Counted from the first letter of the stretch, positions 29,320-38,105 are shown. The stretch is 64,000 nt of DNA from an uncultured Sphingomonadaceae bacterium (GCA_947258815.1 CAMYJW010000021.1:46962-110961); one strand, 5' to 3'. Program-made: numbers and translations. The notes: a model not told the origin generated them from the letters alone.

Positions 29320-30678
29320 ATGCCTCAAACTGACCGCCGCACATTCCTGAACGCCACGGGCATCGCCTTTGCCGGGCTGCTGGCAAGCGGTTGCACGCCG
29401 CGCGCACTGGGCGATGCCAGCGCGGCCACGCATTCGCCATATGGGCCTCTGGTGCCCGATCCGGCCGGTTTTCTCGATCTGCCCGAAGGCTTTTCCTATC
29501 GCGTTATCTCGAAACTGGGCGATGCCATGGACGATGGCGGCACTGTGCCCGATCGCGGCGACGGCATGGGCTGCTTTGCCTTGCCCGATGGCAAAATCGC
29601 GCTGGTGCGCAACCATGAGCTGAAAGCCAAACACGATGCGGGCGGCGCGCTGGCCAGCGGCTATGATCGCAAGACCGGCGGCGATATCCTGCCCGGCGGC
29701 ACGACAACGCTGGTGCTCGATGCAAAGACATTGAAGGTTGAGCGGCAATATCGCTCACTCGCCGGCACGATCCGCAATTGCGCGGGCGGCATAACCCCCT
29801 GGGGCAGCTGGCTAAGCTGCGAAGAAGATGTGACCCGCGCGGGCGACGGTGTTGGCCGCGATCATGGCTGGGTGTTCGAAGTGCCCGCCGATGCGCTCGG
29901 ACTGGTCGATGCCGTGCCCTTGAAAGCAATGGGCCGCTTCAACCACGAAGCCGCCGCCGTCGATCCTGCAACGGGCGTTGTATATCTGACCGAGGATGAA
30001 GACGACAGCCTGCTCTATCGCTTCCTTCCAGCCCAGCCCGGCGCGCTTGCCAAAGGCGGCACACTTCAGGCGCTGGTCGTCGATGGCCATGCAGACAGCC
30101 GCAACTGGAACGGTGCAAAGATCGCGGCTGGCGCGCGGATGCGGGCGCGCTGGATTACCCTTGACGCGGTTGAAAACCCGAAAGGTGATTTGCGCCAGCG
30201 CGGCGCGGCAAAAGGGGCAATGCTGTTTGCGCGCGGCGAAGGCATACACATGGGCGATGGCGAGATTTATTTCTGTTGCACATCGGGCGGCGCGGCAAAA
30301 CTGGGCCAGATTTTCCGCCTTGTCCCCGGCGCAGACGGCGCCGACACCCTGGAGCTGTTCTTTGAAAGCACCGCGCCCGATCAGTTCAACTATGGCGACA
30401 ATCTGACCGTCGCGCCAAATGGCCACCTGATCGTTTGCGAAGACCAGTACGGCACCGTCGTCGACAATTATCTGCGCGGCATTTCACCCGAAGGCGAAGC
30501 CTACCCCCTCGCCCGGCTGCGCTATCAGACCGAACTGGCCGGTGCCTGTTTCTCGCCCGATGGCCTCACGCTGTTCGTCAACGCCTACAGCCCCACCGCA
30601 ACACTCGCCATCACCATGCCTAGAGCTATTTCCGATCAATCGGGATCGGAAGCCGCGATAAGCCTGCGCGGCGCATAA
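29320..30678 (+). CDS. PhoX-like (DUF839) phosphatase with Tat signal
   Basis: 452 residues. The N-terminus has a twin-arginine signal (TDRRTFLNATGIAFAGLLAS) followed by Cys, so the protein may also be lipidated (ASGC). The body is the DUF839/PhoX beta-propeller-like domain: LPEGFSYRVIS, LVRNHEL, GGITPWGSWLSCEED, FNHEAAAVDP, and CEDQYGTV. PhoX enzymes are secreted Ca/Fe-dependent alkaline phosphatases of the Pho regulon. The last dozen residues are encoded by a dispersed repeat (copy B), so the natural C-terminus may have been altered by insertion. No Pho box was found directly upstream. Confidence 0.8.
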   Translation: MPQTDRRTFLNATGIAFAGLLASGCTPRALGDASAATHSPYGPLVPDPAGFLDLPEGFSYRVISKLGDAMDDGGTVPDRGDGMGCFALPDGKIALVRNHELKAKHDAGGALASGYDRKTGGDILPGGTTTLVLDAKTLKVERQYRSLAGTIRNCAGGITPWGSWLSCEEDVTRAGDGVGRDHGWVFEVPADALGLVDAVPLKAMGRFNHEAAAVDPATGVVYLTEDEDDSLLYRFLPAQPGALAKGGTLQALVVDGHADSRNWNGAKIAAGARMRARWITLDAVENPKGDLRQRGAAKGAMLFARGEGIHMGDGEIYFCCTSGGAAKLGQIFRLVPGADGADTLELFFESTAPDQFNYGDNLTVAPNGHLIVCEDQYGTVVDNYLRGISPEGEAYPLARLRYQTELAGACFSPDGLTLFVNAYSPTATLAITMPRAISDQSGSEAAISLRGA

Positions 30679-30723
30679 GCGTTGCTTTTTCGTTCACATC
30701 AGCTTGAACGGAAAACGCCCTAA
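30641..30723 (+). repeat. Dispersed palindromic repeat, copy B
   Basis: Same element as at 20522 and 51112, with the hairpin arms TTTTTCGTTC and GAACGGAAAA. It encodes the C-terminus and stop of the PhoX-like protein and ends close to the stop of the convergent psd-like gene, so it may serve both as a bidirectional terminator. Confidence 0.75.
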
Positions 30724-30739
30724 AGGCGGATAGCCGCGC

Positions 30740-31624
30740 TCAGCCCGGTGATCCGCCGGGCGCACGGCGCAACAGCGCCTGCCCCATTTTGATGCGCTGA
30801 CCCGGCAGGATCGCATCGCAAAGCCGCCAGTGCGGCGGAGCGAACATCACGATGGTCGAACCGTGTTCGAACCAGCCCATTTGCGCACCTTTGGCAAACG
30901 CGGCGCTGCAGGTTTCCACCCGCTCCCCGCCAGTGCGCACATCGCAAACCCCATCCAGAAACGGCAGGCGGATACTGGCGACAAGCACCGCGGCAACCGG
31001 GACCATAACGATCGCATCGCCCCCATGCGCCAGCCGCGCAACAATCGGCGCGCGCTCGTTCTTGCAGAACAATTTTTCTATACGTTTGAGCGTGATAGGG
31101 TTCACATTCCATGTATCGCCCGAGATATAGCGCACCTGCTCAACGCTCAGATCATGGGGCGCATGAAAGCGGTGATACATGCCTGCTGTCAGCCGCAAGG
31201 TCACAAAATTTGCACCCGCCAGATCACGCGCCAAAGCGGGATCCCCAAGCAGATCGGCCACCGGATAGGCAGAGCCCTTGATCTGCAGGGCCATGCCGTT
31301 TTCAACCCGACCACACGCACCCACAATCGCATCGCTGGGCGAAGCCAGAACGGCCGGATCGGTATCGACCGGGCGCGCGCCGGGCACCAGCGGCCTGATG
31401 AACGCCGCGTGGAGCGAGCGATACCGCATTTTCGGCGATTCTGTCAGATCAACGTCACAAAAGAAGCGCCATAGAGCAATCGAGATGCCCGCGATGACCG
31501 GATTTTCGAGCTTGCTGAACCACCCCATAAATCGCGTGAATGCCGCGCGTGGAATGCGATTTGTCAGGAGGAAATTGAGATCCTCCGCGCCCAGCAGTCT
31601 GCGGATAGCGGCGCGCGGGTTCAT
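30740..31624 (-). CDS. psd: Phosphatidylserine decarboxylase, Psd type
   Basis: About 294 residues (ATG 31624; an ATG 18 nt earlier is also open and neither has a good ribosome-binding site). Family motifs are present: RPVDTDPAVLASPSDA, the YHRFHAPHD histidine region, SGDTWNVNP, FCKNERAPIVAR and the self-cleavage FEHGSTIVMF, where GST gives the pyruvoyl group from Ser. It resembles the longer E. coli-type enzyme rather than the short type usually paired with pssA. It makes PE from PS at the inner membrane. It diverges from an aminotransferase gene with only 35 nt between starts. Confidence 0.85.
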   Translation of the reverse strand: MNPRAAIRRLLGAEDLNFLLTNRIPRAAFTRFMGWFSKLENPVIAGISIALWRFFCDVDLTESPKMRYRSLHAAFIRPLVPGARPVDTDPAVLASPSDAIVGACGRVENGMALQIKGSAYPVADLLGDPALARDLAGANFVTLRLTAGMYHRFHAPHDLSVEQVRYISGDTWNVNPITLKRIEKLFCKNERAPIVARLAHGGDAIVMVPVAAVLVASIRLPFLDGVCDVRTGGERVETCSAAFAKGAQMGWFEHGSTIVMFAPPHWRLCDAILPGQRIKMGQALLRRAPGGSPG

Positions 31625-31659
31625 CGGCACGCACCAGAGCATTTTCGGAGAGACATAAC

Positions 31660-33318
31660 GTGACAGGCGGAGAAATACTCGCCGGGCTTGGCGGCGCGCT
31701 GGCTGCGATTCTGGCGGCCCGAAAAGTTCATGCGCGCGCGCGCCTGTCGCGCGCCAAACATCGTTCGCTTGCGGGCCATTCGCGCATGGCCAAACGGCTG
31801 GCGCGGCTGACCCCGCATTATGAATTTGACTGGGACGAATTCTTCCGCGTCGATACCCCGCCCGATGATATCGCCGCGCGCCGCAAGGCCGGGTTTGAAA
31901 GCCTGCGCGATTTTTATCAGGAGCGTTTTGCCCGCTCGCGTGCCTATACCCGGCAGATCGGCGGCGGCCTTTCCGATATCCAGTTCATCAGCACATACCG
32001 CGTGCCCTATCAGTTCAGCCGGATCGTGCGCGAAAACCTTGCGGCCGGATCGGTTTACGAACGCTCTGAAGGTGTCACGCTGTTCGATCTGGATGGCAAT
32101 GCGTTCCTCGACCTTACCGGTTCCTATGGAGTCAATCTGCTGGGCACCGATGCCTACAAGGCGATGATAGACGAATGCGTGAATACCGCACGCACGCTTG
32201 GCCCTGTGCTTGGTGGGCTGCATCGCGTTGTTGCCGATAACGTTGCGCGGCTGCGCAGTATTTCGCGGCTCGATGAAGTGTCGTTCCATATGTCGGGGAC
32301 AGAGGCCGTGATGCAGGCGGTGCGGCTGGCGCGCTATCACACCGGGCGCACGCATCTTGTGCGCTTTGCAGGCGCCTATCACGGCTGGTGGGGCGATGTG
32401 CAACCCGGCATCGGCAATCCGCTGCCTGCCGATCAGACATACACCCTCGCCGATATGAGCGAAAAGACACTCAAAGTGCTGGCCACGCGAAGGAACATCG
32501 CCTGCGTGCTCGTCAATCCGCTTCAGGCGCTCCACCCCAACAGCAATGCGCCCGGCGATTCGACGCTGGTGCTGGGCCGCAACCCCGCCCCGATTGATCG
32601 CAAAGCCTATGCGCGCTGGCTGGCCAGGCTGTCTGATGTGTGCCGCAAAGCGGGGATCGTGCTGATTGTCGATGAAGTGTTCACCGGCTTCCGGCTCGCC
32701 CCGCGCGGCGCTTGCCAGTATTTCGATATCGCGCCGGACATGATCACATATGGCAAAACGCTGGGAGGCGGGCTTCCGGTCGGCGTGCTGTGCGGCAAGG
32801 CGCACCTGATGAAACGGTTTCGTGACGATCGCCCCGCCGACATCTGCTTTGCGCGCGGCACGTTCAACGCCCATCCTTATATCATGGGCGCGATGGATGC
32901 TTTCCTGCGGCATATGGAAACGCCCGAAGGCAGGCACCTTCACGACGGCCTTGACGACACATGGAACGCGCGTGCGCAAATGCTCAACAGCAAGCTGGAA
33001 AGCGAAGGCCTGCCCGTCAAAATCGCCAGTCTCGGCACGATCTGGACTGTCGGCTACACTGCGGCGTCGCGCTATCACTGGATGCTGCAATACTATCTGC
33101 GGGCCGAGGGACTGGCGCTGAGCTGGGTCGGGACCGGGCGCATCATCTTCAACCTTGCCTATACCGATGCCGACTTTGCCGAAGTGTGTGACCGGTTCAT
33201 GCGCGCGGCGCGCAAAATGCGTGATGACGGCTGGTGGTGGAGCGCCGGAGAAAGCCACGCCAAACAGGAACGGCACCGGCTGATCGGCGAAATCGCCCGG
33301 CACCTGCTTCGCCGATAA
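31660..33318 (+). CDS. Class III PLP aminotransferase with N-terminal extension
   Basis: 552 residues starting at GTG 31660 (GGAGAG upstream). The first 20 residues are hydrophobic (ILAGLGGALAAILAA), possibly a membrane anchor, followed by about 110 residues absent from standard enzymes. The catalytic part resembles glutamate-1-semialdehyde aminotransferase: SFHMSGTEAVMQAVRLARYHTGR, GAYHGWW, VDEVFTGFRL and ITYGKTLGGGLPVGV with the PLP lysine. It is not likely to be HemL because of the extension and the context with psd and PE methyltransferase; a role in lipid head-group amino metabolism is a guess. Confidence 0.8.
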   Translation: MTGGEILAGLGGALAAILAARKVHARARLSRAKHRSLAGHSRMAKRLARLTPHYEFDWDEFFRVDTPPDDIAARRKAGFESLRDFYQERFARSRAYTRQIGGGLSDIQFISTYRVPYQFSRIVRENLAAGSVYERSEGVTLFDLDGNAFLDLTGSYGVNLLGTDAYKAMIDECVNTARTLGPVLGGLHRVVADNVARLRSISRLDEVSFHMSGTEAVMQAVRLARYHTGRTHLVRFAGAYHGWWGDVQPGIGNPLPADQTYTLADMSEKTLKVLATRRNIACVLVNPLQALHPNSNAPGDSTLVLGRNPAPIDRKAYARWLARLSDVCRKAGIVLIVDEVFTGFRLAPRGACQYFDIAPDMITYGKTLGGGLPVGVLCGKAHLMKRFRDDRPADICFARGTFNAHPYIMGAMDAFLRHMETPEGRHLHDGLDDTWNARAQMLNSKLESEGLPVKIASLGTIWTVGYTAASRYHWMLQYYLRAEGLALSWVGTGRIIFNLAYTDADFAEVCDRFMRAARKMRDDGWWWSAGESHAKQERHRLIGEIARHLLRR

Positions 33319-33340
33319 GCCGCAGCTCAGCGTTTCTGGC

Positions 33341-33955
33341 CTAGCGCGGACCGCGCAACTTTGCCGGACGCCAGGCCATTCCCTGACGGACCAGCTTGCC
33401 CGGAGAGCGGCAATAAAGCCGGAAATCGTTGAACGGATCGGTCAGGATCTTTGTCGCCCAGACCAGCCCGGTTTCAACATCGCGGATGAAAAACAGATGC
33501 ACCGTGCGAAACACAAGGCCGCCAACGCCCAGCGCCAGCCACATCAGCCCCAGATGATTGAAAAACGCGCCGATTCCGGTGTGCGGCGTAAAAATGCCGA
33601 ACAGTGAAGGCTGGAAATACAGCACCAGCGGGCTGAGCGCCCACAACCCCATCAGCACAACCTTGCGCGCAAGGTTATAGCCCACCTTGATCTCTTCCTT
33701 GTGCTCATGCGAACAATCGTTGACGTAATCGTAATCGCGGGGCTCGAAGAAGAAATGACCGGCCTGACGGCTGGTCATCGCCACGCCCCACGCCAGAAGC
33801 GCAGCAAGCGCCGGATCGGTCCAGACAATCACATAAGCAACCAGAAACGTGATTGCGCTGATGAAGTGCAGGCTCTGATTGATCAGGCTGTGATGATAAT
33901 AGCGGTGATCATCCCAGCGTTGTTCCCGAAGCTGTTCGCGAAATCTGGTAGTCAT
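33341..33955 (-). CDS. Membrane protein, possibly Mpo1-like (DUF962)
   Basis: 204 residues with about four hydrophobic segments (residues 30-50, 52-68, 95-115, 130-150). Conserved-looking polar residues are W-DDH...HH near the N-terminus, INQSLHF, and RQAGHFFFEPRDYDYVND. The spacing (helix, RQ-GH-FFE after a loop) recalls Mpo1-like 2-hydroxy fatty acid dioxygenases, which bind iron through histidines, but the match is by eye only. It lies 37 nt downstream of the PE methyltransferase, on the same strand. Confidence 0.5.
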   Translation of the reverse strand: MTTRFREQLREQRWDDHRYYHHSLINQSLHFISAITFLVAYVIVWTDPALAALLAWGVAMTSRQAGHFFFEPRDYDYVNDCSHEHKEEIKVGYNLARKVVLMGLWALSPLVLYFQPSLFGIFTPHTGIGAFFNHLGLMWLALGVGGLVFRTVHLFFIRDVETGLVWATKILTDPFNDFRLYCRSPGKLVRQGMAWRPAKLRGPR

Positions 33956-33992
33956 TGTCTGGTTTCCGTTACCGTTCGAGTGTCAGTGAAAA

Positions 33993-34643
33993 TCAGGCGG
34001 CGCCAGGCTTTTTGCCGTAACGCAGCAACGAGAAATGTCCGAGTGGCGGCAGCGGCCGATGCTCAATCAGCGCAACATCGCAATTGGATGCTGCCCACGC
34101 TTCATAGCGGCTGAGCGGAAATTCCGTGCGCCAGCCCAGCCTGCTGGTGACGGGCATCAGCATCCGTTCTATCCGGTCACGCATGCCGTCATCAGCGCTG
34201 ATGCGGGTGGTGATGATGAGTTCGCCATCGGGCCGCAAAACCCGCATAAATTCGTCCAGCGCGCGTTCCGGGTCTGGCACCGCCGTCACCACATACTGCG
34301 CCACGACCACGTCAAAACTCTCCGCCTCAAAGCGCAGATTTTCCGCATCCATCACGGCAATGTCTTCAACATTCTGGAGGCCAAGCTCGCGCACTCTGCG
34401 GCGCGCCTTGTCGAGCATCGCATCGGCGATATCGATGCCCACCAGGCGGCAGTTCGTTCCATAACGGGGAAGCGAGATCCCCGTGCCCACGCCCACTTCA
34501 AGAACACGTCCGCCAATGCGTTCGGCAGCGGTAATCGCCTGCTGCCTGCCGCTTTTGAAGACGTTTCCGAAAACAAGATCGTAAACCGGCGCCCAGCGAT
34601 CATACGCTGCGGCAACCGCTTGTGTTTTCATTGCAACGGACAA
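33993..34643 (-). CDS. pmtA: Phosphatidylethanolamine N-methyltransferase, PmtA type
   Basis: 216 residues, a soluble SAM-dependent methyltransferase. YDRWAPVYDLVFGNVFKSGR followed by motif I VLEVGVGTGISLPRY is typical of the Rhodobacter-type PmtA that makes phosphatidylcholine from PE. Later come VAQYVVTAVPDPERAL and a C-terminal HFSLLRYGKK. A TTG start at 34643 has GGAG 6 nt upstream; the first ATG is 34631. It sits with psd, plcP-like and agt-like genes in a membrane-lipid block. Confidence 0.82.
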   Translation of the reverse strand: MSVAMKTQAVAAAYDRWAPVYDLVFGNVFKSGRQQAITAAERIGGRVLEVGVGTGISLPRYGTNCRLVGIDIADAMLDKARRRVRELGLQNVEDIAVMDAENLRFEAESFDVVVAQYVVTAVPDPERALDEFMRVLRPDGELIITTRISADDGMRDRIERMLMPVTSRLGWRTEFPLSRYEAWAASNCDVALIEHRPLPPLGHFSLLRYGKKPGAA

Positions 34644-34654
34644 ACTGAACTCCT

Positions 34655-34701
34655 GTCAATAATGCGTCATTGACCGCAAAGTGTTTCAGTTATGCGTCAA
34701 T
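34655..34701. promoter_or_regulatory. Repeated motif upstream of pmtA
   Basis: ATGCGTCA occurs at 34662-34669 and again at 34692-34699, and GTCAAT/ATTGAC flank the first copy as an inverted repeat. The spacing is 30 bp, about three helical turns. It lies just upstream of the pmtA start and could bind a dimeric regulator. Confidence 0.4.
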
Positions 34702-34764
34702 AGTTGCAGGCTTGGCAGAAGCCGCGCGCCGACCGCCCCGTTTGCAGGAGCCACGGCGTTACAT

Positions 34765-35484
34765 TTACAGTCCGTAGATGAGCTTCTCGACAGTCGTATC
34801 CAGCTGGTTGTCAGCCCCGATTTCATTGATCGTGCGGACCGCGTCCGCGCCCCTGAGGCCAACCGGCGTAGGGCGTCCGCCATCGACCATGACGAAGCGT
34901 TCGTCCGTCTGAAACACGGTGACATCCGTGCCGGGCTCGGGCGCGTTGCGACCGTCCGGCCAGAACTGCACGACACACGCCCAGTTCACCGCGTCGCCAT
35001 CTATGCCATTCCACAACGACGGATCGGCTCCGCGCACATCATGCCGGTGAACCTCGATCCCCTGCGCGCCGCACAGATCGGCCCACTGCCGGGCGCGGTC
35101 CATATCGGCGAAAAGCAGAAACCGCGCACTGTCCCGATCGACCGCGGCGCCTTCGTTGATCCGCACACTGTCTTGCTCTTCCAGATTATACAACAGCGCG
35201 CGCGAAAAGACGTTGGGTTCGTCGCGGACGATCTGTGCCGAAATGTCGCTGTCGCCCAGCCCCGCGCGATCCTTTGCGCAGGCAAATTGCACCACGGCAA
35301 TCCCTTCAAACTGCGGGCCCGCCGATTTGCCCGCAACGCATGTGACATGGAATTGCGTGTAGCTTTCAAAGCCGGGAATCCGGGCCGCCATAACCCCGTG
35401 CACATCGCGCCAGTATCGCGTGAACAGATCGCGCGAGATATCCGGGCGGCGTTCAATCAGGGCAAGAGTCGTCAGGCCTGCCAC
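34765..35484 (-). CDS. EthD-domain protein
   Basis: 239 residues from a GTG overlapping the end of the upstream SDR gene by 13 nt. The N-terminal 110 residues match an EthD/dimeric alpha-beta barrel domain (ALIERRPDISRDLFTRYWRD, VHGVMAARIPGFESYTQFHV). The C-terminal 110 residues look like a second, diverged ferredoxin-like domain. EthD-type proteins occur with P450 systems and polyketide or ether catabolism; their exact role is often unclear. Last gene of a five-gene leftward catabolic operon starting at 39800. Confidence 0.75.
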   Translation of the reverse strand: MAGLTTLALIERRPDISRDLFTRYWRDVHGVMAARIPGFESYTQFHVTCVAGKSAGPQFEGIAVVQFACAKDRAGLGDSDISAQIVRDEPNVFSRALLYNLEEQDSVRINEGAAVDRDSARFLLFADMDRARQWADLCGAQGIEVHRHDVRGADPSLWNGIDGDAVNWACVVQFWPDGRNAPEPGTDVTVFQTDERFVMVDGGRPTPVGLRGADAVRTINEIGADNQLDTTVEKLIYGL

Positions 35485-36611
35485 AGCGCGCCCTCCACCG
35501 GAATGACAGCGCCAGACACATAGGCCCCGGCGCGCGAGGAAAGATAAAGCACCGCGCCCGCCGCATCTTCGGGCGCGCCCAGCCTGCCTGCCGGGATCTG
35601 TTCGATCACCTGATCCTTCAGACCCGGAACCGCGGCAAAGAAACCGTCAGTCATATCGCTGGGGAAATATCCCGGCGCGATCGCGTTGACGTTGATGCCG
35701 GTTCCCGTCAGATCGGAAGCCAGCATCCGCGTGAGCTGGTGAACCGCGGCCTTGCTGGCGGCATAGCCATAAGCGCCGCCGCTGCTGTTGCCCCACAGCG
35801 ATGCGATAGAGCCGATCATGATAACCCTTGCCGGATCGCCCTCTTGCGAGCCTGCCCTCAGCAACGGCAGGAGGGCCTTGGTCAGGAAGAACGGCGCACG
35901 CAGGTTAAGGCCCATCAGCGCATCCCAGCTTTGCGTATCGGTATCCTCAATCGGCGCGGCGGTGAATGTCCCCGCGTTATTGACAAGGACATGCACGGCA
36001 TCAGCCATCCCTGAAATCTGCGCAACGGCATCGTTCATGGCCTGATTGTCGGCCAGATCGGCTTCAATGAAGCTGCAGGTTCCCCGCGCGCCTTCAAGGC
36101 TCTGTGCAAAGCGGTTGCCCGCATCGCCATCGCGGCCCAGCACGATAACATCGGCCCCCGCTTCGCACAGCGCGGCAGAAAGCATCGCGCCGATGCCCTT
36201 GGCACCGCCTGTTACCACCGCAGTCTTGCCGGTAACATCGAACAGCGGCGATGGCGCGCCGATAACGTCGAATGCGTCAGTCACGAACGACGTGCAGTTT
36301 TCCAGATCGACGAAATTGGGTTCATCGGGCCTGATCGTGTTGACATATTGATCGCACGCGAACGCCGTCTCCATCGCCTTGCGATTGCGAAAGCGCAGCA
36401 CGGCGATGCCGTCATAGTCTCCGCTGCCCCCGAACAGGCTGGCCAGATCGGGCGGCCCGGCATGCGCGTCGAACTGGGTGTAGGATACCAGATGCCGCGT
36501 AAATTCCGGGCAACTGCGAATGAGCGGCGCGTGACGATTGCGCCAGTGATCTATGAACGCATCATGGCTCAGATCTGGACGGCGCATGATGTTGACAACA
36601 ATCGTGCTCAT
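35472..36611 (-). CDS. EthD domain fused to short-chain dehydrogenase
   Basis: 379 residues. Residues 1-110 are an EthD-like domain (VVNIMRRPDLSHDAFIDHW, YDGIAVLRFRN). Residues 125-379 are a classical SDR: TGGAKGIGAMLSAAL nucleotide loop, NNAG, catalytic IGSIASLWGN (Ser) and YGYAASKAA (Tyr, Lys). The open frame is continuous with no sign of error at the joint. The downstream gene is a free-standing EthD protein, so the fusion may have arisen by tandem duplication. Likely oxidises an alcohol of the pathway substrate. Confidence 0.85.
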   Translation of the reverse strand: MSTIVVNIMRRPDLSHDAFIDHWRNRHAPLIRSCPEFTRHLVSYTQFDAHAGPPDLASLFGGSGDYDGIAVLRFRNRKAMETAFACDQYVNTIRPDEPNFVDLENCTSFVTDAFDVIGAPSPLFDVTGKTAVVTGGAKGIGAMLSAALCEAGADVIVLGRDGDAGNRFAQSLEGARGTCSFIEADLADNQAMNDAVAQISGMADAVHVLVNNAGTFTAAPIEDTDTQSWDALMGLNLRAPFFLTKALLPLLRAGSQEGDPARVIMIGSIASLWGNSSGGAYGYAASKAAVHQLTRMLASDLTGTGINVNAIAPGYFPSDMTDGFFAAVPGLKDQVIEQIPAGRLGAPEDAAGAVLYLSSRAGAYVSGAVIPVEGALWQA

Positions 36612-36698
36612 GCCTTTGCCTCGCTAAACGGACGGACTGTGTAACGCATGGCCGTTTCTCTCCCCTGTTTCCGGTTCCTTAAAGATCGCCGGCGCGGT

Positions 36699-38105
36699 TC
36701 AACCGCTCTTGCCGCTCAGCACCTTGCCAGGATTCAGTATCCGGTTGGGATCGAGCAGATCCTTGATCTGTTGCATCAGATCAATCTCGGTCGAATCGCG
36801 GCTGATCGAAAGCCACGGCAGCTTTTCCAGTCCGATGCCATGTTCGGCGGAAACGGACCCGCCAATTGCGGCCAGCGGACGATAGACGCAGCTTTCAACC
36901 GCATGGCGATCGTCCGGCCCGCCCGCGCCGATGGCAATGTGCAGGTTGCCATCGCCAACATGGCCCAGGAACGCGATTTTTCCGTCAGGAAATCCCTGCG
37001 CCAATGCCGCGCGGACATCACGCATATAGGCGTCCATTTCACCGACGGTCAGACTCACGTCAAACGCATAGAACGGCTGAAAATCGCTGACGATATGTTC
37101 AAGCGTCTCGCGAATGGCCCAGAGATCCGTGCGCTCGCGTTCGGAATTCGCGATCACCGCATTGGTGATCAGCCCCTCGTCAAGCGCAGCTGCAAGCACC
37201 GTTTCAAACACTTGCGCATCGCGATCCTGTTCGGCGCCCAGCGTTTCGACAATCACGTAAAACGCACTGGGCTCCTCAAACGGCGAAGCCAGCCGCCCGG
37301 ACTGCGTGTTGACGCCGAAAAAATCGCTGTCCATCAGCTCAAACGCGCTGAGCTGGCCGCCCAGCCCGGAATCGACACGGCGCAGCAACCGCGCGACGTT
37401 TGCCATATCGTCAACCGCGACCAGCGCGGTGTTGCAGCTTGTCGGGTTCTCGCGAAGCCGCAGCACAAGACGGGTGATCACACCCAGCGTCCCTTCCGAA
37501 CCAAGAAACAACTGTTTGAGATCATAGCCGGTGTTGTTCTTCAGCATCGCATTCATCGAAGAGACGATGCGGCCATCCGCCAGCACGGCTTCCACACCCA
37601 GCACCTGTTCGCGCATCATGCCATAGCGCAACACACGCATGCCGCCCGCATTGGTTGAGGCATTGCCGCCCAGCTGACACGATCCGCGCCCGCCCAGATC
37701 GAGCGGGAAACACAGCCCCTGCTCTTCCGCTGCCTCCTGAAACGTCTGCAGGATCACACCGGCTTCAACCGTCGCGGACCGGTTCACCGCATCGATCCGC
37801 TCGATCGCGTTCATCCGCTCCATGGACAGGATAATCTCGTCAGGCCGGGTCTGGGTTGCGCGCACCCAGCCCGATACCCCGCCGTGGACGACAACCGGTT
37901 GCCGCCGCTGGTTGCATAGCGCCAGGATTTGCGAGACTTGCTGCGTGGACGAAGGGCGCACCAGCAGCCGCGCCTCTATCGATGACATGAAATAGCCCGG
38001 ATCGCGCCCGCGCAGATCTTCGCCCGAAAGCACACTGCCGGGGCCGGCGATGGCAAGCAGTTCAGCTTCGGTAACGCCCGTCTCGCTCACCGCAATGTCA
38101 GTCAC
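36699..38105 (-). CDS. FAD-linked oxidase (GlcD / D-lactate dehydrogenase type)
   Basis: 468 residues from a GTG overlapping the P450 stop by 8 nt. N-terminal FAD-binding PCMH domain includes VVVHGGVSGWVRATQ, MNAIERIDAVNRSATVEAGV and GGRGSCQLGGNASTNAGG. The C-terminal domain has GHVGDGNLHIAIG and ends ILNPGKVL, as in GlcD, D-2-hydroxyglutarate and cytochrome D-lactate dehydrogenases. It probably oxidises a hydroxy-acid intermediate of the same pathway as the P450. Confidence 0.85.
   Translation of the reverse strand: MTDIAVSETGVTEAELLAIAGPGSVLSGEDLRGRDPGYFMSSIEARLLVRPSSTQQVSQILALCNQRRQPVVVHGGVSGWVRATQTRPDEIILSMERMNAIERIDAVNRSATVEAGVILQTFQEAAEEQGLCFPLDLGGRGSCQLGGNASTNAGGMRVLRYGMMREQVLGVEAVLADGRIVSSMNAMLKNNTGYDLKQLFLGSEGTLGVITRLVLRLRENPTSCNTALVAVDDMANVARLLRRVDSGLGGQLSAFELMDSDFFGVNTQSGRLASPFEEPSAFYVIVETLGAEQDRDAQVFETVLAAALDEGLITNAVIANSERERTDLWAIRETLEHIVSDFQPFYAFDVSLTVGEMDAYMRDVRAALAQGFPDGKIAFLGHVGDGNLHIAIGAGGPDDRHAVESCVYRPLAAIGGSVSAEHGIGLEKLPWLSISRDSTEIDLMQQIKDLLDPNRILNPGKVLSGKSG

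Noticed and set aside
28946..29440. 164-codon frame on the minus strand
   Set aside because: Overlaps the start of the PhoX-like gene and a plus-strand frame of better composition.
34681..35523. 280-codon frame opposite the EthD gene
   Set aside because: Antisense shadow; the minus frame has clear EthD features and operon coupling.
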